From Paludibacter sp. (lineage in GTDB: Bacteria > Bacteroidota > Bacteroidia > Bacteroidales > Paludibacteraceae): a DNA stretch of 64,000 nt. Positions 60,534-64,000 of this stretch are shown piece after piece. The stretch is from positions 1-64,000 of the forward strand of contig JAMPAY010000004.1 of assembly GCA_023666945.1 (NCBI GenBank), in the 5' to 3' direction. Within the stretch, counting starts at the first letter, position 1, and every line of letters begins with the position of its first letter. The position numbers and the translations under genes were made by a program. The notes beneath the pieces are model-generated. The model did not search any database, was not told where the DNA came from, and saw only the letters and a list, made by a program, of their open reading frames with translations.

Positions 60534-63119
60534 TTATTCTGCATTGTTTGGCTCAGAAAGGGTAGGTGCTTCTGTTTCGGCAGTTGCGTCAGCATCGTTG
60601 GTAGTATAGACATCCTCGTAGGTGACCTCTTCGAACGAGATAGCAAATTCTACACGTCGGTTGAGCGCACGTCCTTTAGCGGTTTTATTGTCGGCAATGG
60701 GCATGGTATCGCCATATCCGTGTGCTTCCAGTTGGTTTTCGGGCACTCCGGCATCAATAAGATGACGTCGCACGGCTTGTGCTCGTCTTTCGGATAGGTC
60801 TTTATTCATTGCCGCCTTTCCGACATTGTCGGTATGTCCTTGTACTTCGACATGGTAGGTTGGGTTCTCAATGAATGTTTGTGCAATTTGGTTGAGAATA
60901 CTGTAGGAGTTTTTCTTGATAACTGCCTTTCCTGTTTCAAACTGAATACCTTGCATAGCCTTTTGCAACAAGTTGCGTATTTCGCGTTTGACAACGGGGC
61001 ATCCGTTGTTTTCTTTGTCTCCGGGTACGGTGGGGCATTGGTCGAGATAATCGGGTACTCCGTCGCCATCGGTATCGAGCGGACATCCTTTTTCGTCGAT
61101 AAATCCGTAAGCGGCTTCGGGTGTATCGGGACATTCGTCAAGATAGTCGGGTACACCATCGCCATCGGTATCGAGCGGGCATCCTTTGTCGTCGACAAAT
61201 CCGTAAGCGGCTTCGGGCGTATCGGGGCATTGGTCGAGATAGTCGGGTACAGCATCGCCATCGGTATCAAGCAAGCAGCCTTTGTCATCGACAAATCCGC
61301 GTGCTGCAGCCGGTGTTCCAGGACATTCATCAAGATAGTCGGGAACACCATCGCCATCGGTATCGAGCGGGCATCCTTTGTCGTCGACAAATCCGTAAGC
61401 GGCTTCGGGGGTATGCGGGCATAGGTCGAGGTAATCGGGTACTCCATCACCATCGGTATCAATGGGGCAGCCTTTCTCATCGACTAATCCATAAGCCTCG
61501 GTAGGTGTATTGGGGCACTCATCAAGATAATCGGGCACTCCATCACCGTCGGTATCAATGGGGCAGCCGAATTCATCGACTTTGACTCCTTTGGGGGTGG
61601 AAGGACAAAGATCGTATTTGTCGATGACTCCGTCTTTATCTTTGTCTTTCTTGTGTCCGATAACGATGTTGAGTCCGAATGCGATGTTTATGCCGTTGGT
61701 TTTGTAGGGTATGGGGGCAGTTTTCGGTTCACCGTCCTTATTGACATATTCGTAGTGTGCATAGTAGCAGGGAATATAGTCGGCAGCGAGTGTGAGTCCG
61801 ATACCTTCGCCTGTGACGAGTCCGAGTGCAGCACCGATGTTTCCTCCTCGTCCGTTGATGACGGAGTAGGAAGCGGCAATTTGGAACCAATGGCATGGTC
61901 GGAATGCTGCTCCGAATGTGAGTTCTTCGTAGGCGCGTGTGTTGAGGAATTTGGTGCGCGAATAGACTCCTATGCCGACACGATTGTCCCAGAAATTGGC
62001 ATCAACACCGATGTTGATGCGCGGTGAAATCATTCGTGTGAAACCATCGGATTGTTTGGTCGGTTGCACGGCTGTATTGTAAATATTTTCAAGCCTTTCC
62101 ACTATGGTATCGCCTAACGCCTGACTATTGAAGTTACCATCGGCATCGATATATTCGGAATATACTATTTCGCCAACGCCATCGTATGTTCCGTTGATAT
62201 CGTAGTTGTATTCGCGTCCTTTGTACCAATTGATGAAACCAAGGTCGGTGACAGAAGCGGTAATTTGCAGCATTTCGATGGGTTTGTAGGTGACACCGAG
62301 GTCGATTGCAGCACCGAGTCCCTGCGGTTTGAGCAGGTTGAGAATATCCATATTCATCTCCCAGTTGGTATTGCTCATATCATCGGGTGCGATAGAAGCG
62401 GGGTATTGGTTGAGTGGTGCTGCCATCATCATTGCTCCGTTGCCGCGTAGGTTCCATTCTTCGGATGAGGCATTGAGTGCCAATGCTTTGTTGGTCATGC
62501 CCATAAACATGCTTCCGTAGAGGAATTTGATTTTACCTCCGACTGCCCAATGTTCGTTGATTTGGTGAGAGTAACCGAGTCCTAATTCGGTATAGAGTGA
62601 GAGTTCGGCTCGCAATTGTTTTAAGTCGAACGTATTGATACCTCCGTTAAGATCGTGCATACCACCTCCCAATGCGAAATTGAAGAGTCCTTTGGGCAAT
62701 GCCGCTCCACCATTGAGGCGTTCGTTGAGCGTGAAATGGAAATAACCTGCATCCTTTATGCGGAATCCGAACGAGAGTAGGTTGGCCTGTGCATCGGCAT
62801 CGATGAGTGTGCTCTTGTGGAGGTGCTTGAAGAACTGCTGCGTGTTGGTTTGCGGATTGAGAAACCACATGGTCTGTCCGTTTTGCGTGTATAAGACATC
62901 ACGCATTGAGAGTGAGTTGTTGCCCACCCATGCCGACGAATAGCCGATGAGCGGCAGGCTGAGATACATATTGCTGATAGGTTGTAACGCCGGGTTAATG
63001 TAATGCCGCATGGGGCTGTTCTCAAGAAAATAGAGCGTATTGACCTGTTGTGCTTGCGCAGTGAGGCATAGGGTACCCATGATGAGCGCAAGGATTGATT
63101 TTTTGAAGATATGTTTCAT
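60534..63119 (-). CDS. outer-membrane protein: DUF5723-like barrel, TSP3 calcium repeats, OmpA domain
   Basis: An 861-residue protein. Signal peptide MKHIFKKSILALIMGTLCLT-AQA; residues about 30-490 are beta-rich and match the DUF5723/barrel type of Bacteroidota (NSPMRHYINPALQPISN, GYSSAWVGNNSLSM). Residues 493-703 hold one partial and six near-identical 32-residue thrombospondin type 3 units (DTDGDGVPDYLD-CP-TP-AAYGFVD-KG), each a Ca-binding Asp array. Residues 708-845 are an OmpA peptidoglycan-binding domain (GIQFETGKAVIKKNS, VQGHTDNVGKAAMNKDLSERRA). It likely ties outer membrane to cell wall. The start at 63119 gives a clean signal peptide; ATG 63134 is possible. Confidence 0.9.
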   Translation of the reverse strand: MKHIFKKSILALIMGTLCLTAQAQQVNTLYFLENSPMRHYINPALQPISNMYLSLPLIGYSSAWVGNNSLSMRDVLYTQNGQTMWFLNPQTNTQQFFKHLHKSTLIDADAQANLLSFGFRIKDAGYFHFTLNERLNGGAALPKGLFNFALGGGMHDLNGGINTFDLKQLRAELSLYTELGLGYSHQINEHWAVGGKIKFLYGSMFMGMTNKALALNASSEEWNLRGNGAMMMAAPLNQYPASIAPDDMSNTNWEMNMDILNLLKPQGLGAAIDLGVTYKPIEMLQITASVTDLGFINWYKGREYNYDINGTYDGVGEIVYSEYIDADGNFNSQALGDTIVERLENIYNTAVQPTKQSDGFTRMISPRINIGVDANFWDNRVGIGVYSRTKFLNTRAYEELTFGAAFRPCHWFQIAASYSVINGRGGNIGAALGLVTGEGIGLTLAADYIPCYYAHYEYVNKDGEPKTAPIPYKTNGINIAFGLNIVIGHKKDKDKDGVIDKYDLCPSTPKGVKVDEFGCPIDTDGDGVPDYLDECPNTPTEAYGLVDEKGCPIDTDGDGVPDYLDLCPHTPEAAYGFVDDKGCPLDTDGDGVPDYLDECPGTPAAARGFVDDKGCLLDTDGDAVPDYLDQCPDTPEAAYGFVDDKGCPLDTDGDGVPDYLDECPDTPEAAYGFIDEKGCPLDTDGDGVPDYLDQCPTVPGDKENNGCPVVKREIRNLLQKAMQGIQFETGKAVIKKNSYSILNQIAQTFIENPTYHVEVQGHTDNVGKAAMNKDLSERRAQAVRRHLIDAGVPENQLEAHGYGDTMPIADNKTAKGRALNRRVEFAISFEEVTYEDVYTTNDADATAETEAPTLSEPNNAE
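61010..61600 (-). repeat. 96-bp in-frame tandem repeat encoding TSP3 units
   Basis: Six units of 96 bp within the OmpA gene, highly alike at the DNA level (the segment encoding DTDGDGVPDYLD is nearly invariant). Unit number could change by recombination without breaking the frame. Confidence 0.85.
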
Positions 63120-63141
63120 ATCGATGTTGTTCATGAGGGTA

Positions 63142-64000
63142 TTATTCTTTGTCGAAATCGAGATTGAGTACGGCGTTTACATTGGCAGCGATACCGATTT
63201 TGATCTTCAAGCGTGAGGAATCCAAAATACGTACAGAGGCGGTATTGTCTCCTAAGAAAGCATCGTAAACAATGGTACGGAGTGCTGCCAATTTGTCTAA
63301 TTCGTCTTGTTCGATATTGATAACCAATGTGGAGATACCCGGTTCTAAGATAACTCGATTTTCCACTTTTGTGGGACCTGCAATGTTTAGGGTATTGTCT
63401 TCTTCCTGCAGGCGGAAATTGATAATATTGTCATCTTTATCCAAGAATGTGAAGGTGCTGCGGATATCGAATGGTAACCAGTTTTCTGCTTTGAGCAGAA
63501 TCTTTAGTTGTGCAGTGTGTAGTGTATCGATAATATCGACGGTAGCCAATAACGAATCGAGCGACAATTCGTCCATTTGTATGTCTTTGATAGAATCGGC
63601 ATAGGCTATTTCCACTCCCGGATTGAAGATGAACGGTATGAGTGTAATGGCTTCGACATCGATATTCGTATTTTTATCCAATCGGTGTTGTTGCAGGTGG
63701 TCGGGATGATTTTGGTTGATAACGATTTCATACTTATAGCCGACAATATCGGGTCGGATAGCGAACATCTCATCTAAATTACCGTTTTGTGGCGTTTCGT
63801 TAAGCGTGTAGGTGTTGGTGACAGTAGTGCCTATAGGTGTATTGGTAGGATGCACATAGTTGGGCATTGCCCAAATGTATGTGTGTGCACCGTCGAAAGT
63901 GGCATAGCGTGTTTCATCATCTTCCCAAGAATGGACGTAGAGATAGTCCATGTTCAGCACCAACGGGCATCCCACACCGGTTTTGACATTCAGTTGTATG
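63142..64000 (-). CDS. uncharacterised envelope protein, 5' end outside the window
   Basis: The frame is open to the window edge (IQLNVKTGVGCPLVLNMDYL ...), so the N-terminus is missing. The 285 visible residues are acidic and beta-rich, with segments ENWLPFDIRSTFTFLDKDDNIINF and VILEPGISTLVINIEQDELDKLA. They resemble a tandem of Ig-like or lipoprotein-type beta domains, but I recognise no family. It lies 22 nt upstream of the OmpA/TSP3 gene on the same strand, so it is probably an envelope partner of it. Confidence 0.7.
   Translation of the reverse strand, partial: IQLNVKTGVGCPLVLNMDYLYVHSWEDDETRYATFDGAHTYIWAMPNYVHPTNTPIGTTVTNTYTLNETPQNGNLDEMFAIRPDIVGYKYEIVINQNHPDHLQQHRLDKNTNIDVEAITLIPFIFNPGVEIAYADSIKDIQMDELSLDSLLATVDIIDTLHTAQLKILLKAENWLPFDIRSTFTFLDKDDNIINFRLQEEDNTLNIAGPTKVENRVILEPGISTLVINIEQDELDKLAALRTIVYDAFLGDNTASVRILDSSRLKIKIGIAANVNAVLNLDFDKE

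Overview
The window is a stretch of chromosome from a member of the Bacteroidota, most likely order Bacteroidales. The evidence is: promoters of the TTG/TTTG - about 20 nt - TAnnTTTG type in front of many operons; no obvious Shine-Dalgarno sequences; C-terminal type IX secretion (Por) sorting tails; the rpmB-rpmG-DUF4295 ribosomal operon; an aroF-type DAHP synthase fused to chorismate mutase; meso-diaminopimelate dehydrogenase; and an OmpA protein with thrombospondin type 3 repeats. No insertion sequence, prophage, CRISPR array or rRNA operon was seen. The species cannot be fixed from this sequence.

Layout. 1-3000: the end of a T9SS-secreted beta-helix protein, then the rpmB-rpmG-DUF4295 operon behind a long leader. 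3056-11390: a YegS-type lipid kinase, a TetR regulator split by a frameshift, and a compact eight-gene operon (acyltransferase, ketosynthase, ACP, two hotdog dehydratase-like proteins, thioesterase, CrtI/RetSat-like flavoprotein, ketoreductase). The operon resembles a reduced aryl-polyene/type II fatty-acid-like pathway. 11460-15670 (minus): MurU/AmgK-type cell-wall recycling with AmgK fused to a RapZ C-terminal domain, then glyA and a flavin reductase. 16080-21730: a steroid 5-alpha-reductase-like protein, an Old Yellow Enzyme, two tandem SDRs and an ABC-F protein. This set suggests reductive steroid or bile-acid metabolism. 21820-28750: a tripartite RND pump with a divergent AraC regulator. 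28800-33540 (minus): DAHP synthase-chorismate mutase, a cyclomaltodextrinase-like amylase, YihY and RNase P RNA.

34050-41010: yceD-rpmF, an RluB-like pseudouridine synthase, ddh, then glucosaminidase/LysM-DUF721-mutS2. 41170-47170 (minus): a second RND system whose permease is fused to its TolC-like outer-membrane factor. 47175-49310: a decayed region with a dispersed repeat, two small hairpin units, a broken restriction-endonuclease-like gene and tRNA-Lys(CUU). 49400-56715: class I fumarase, a degenerate M23 protein, dxr, an MscS channel, an Ig-like lipoprotein and pnuC. 56735-58761 (minus): MBL hydrolase, rsmG and yebC. 58955-60480: a probable structured non-coding RNA (6S-like rod) and a broken BspA-type leucine-rich-repeat gene. 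60530-64000 (minus): the OmpA/TSP3 protein and a partial unknown protein.

The most unusual signals are: (i) a family of four intergenic repeats built from 11-bp units, each oriented toward the operon it precedes; (ii) the reduced polyene-like cluster, whose two hotdog proteins each lack a different half of the dehydratase catalytic pair; (iii) the 5-alpha-reductase/OYE/SDR operon; (iv) the rod-shaped RNA with its own promoter at 58955-59270; and (v) two hairpins with GNRA loops and unlike stems near 47641-47749.
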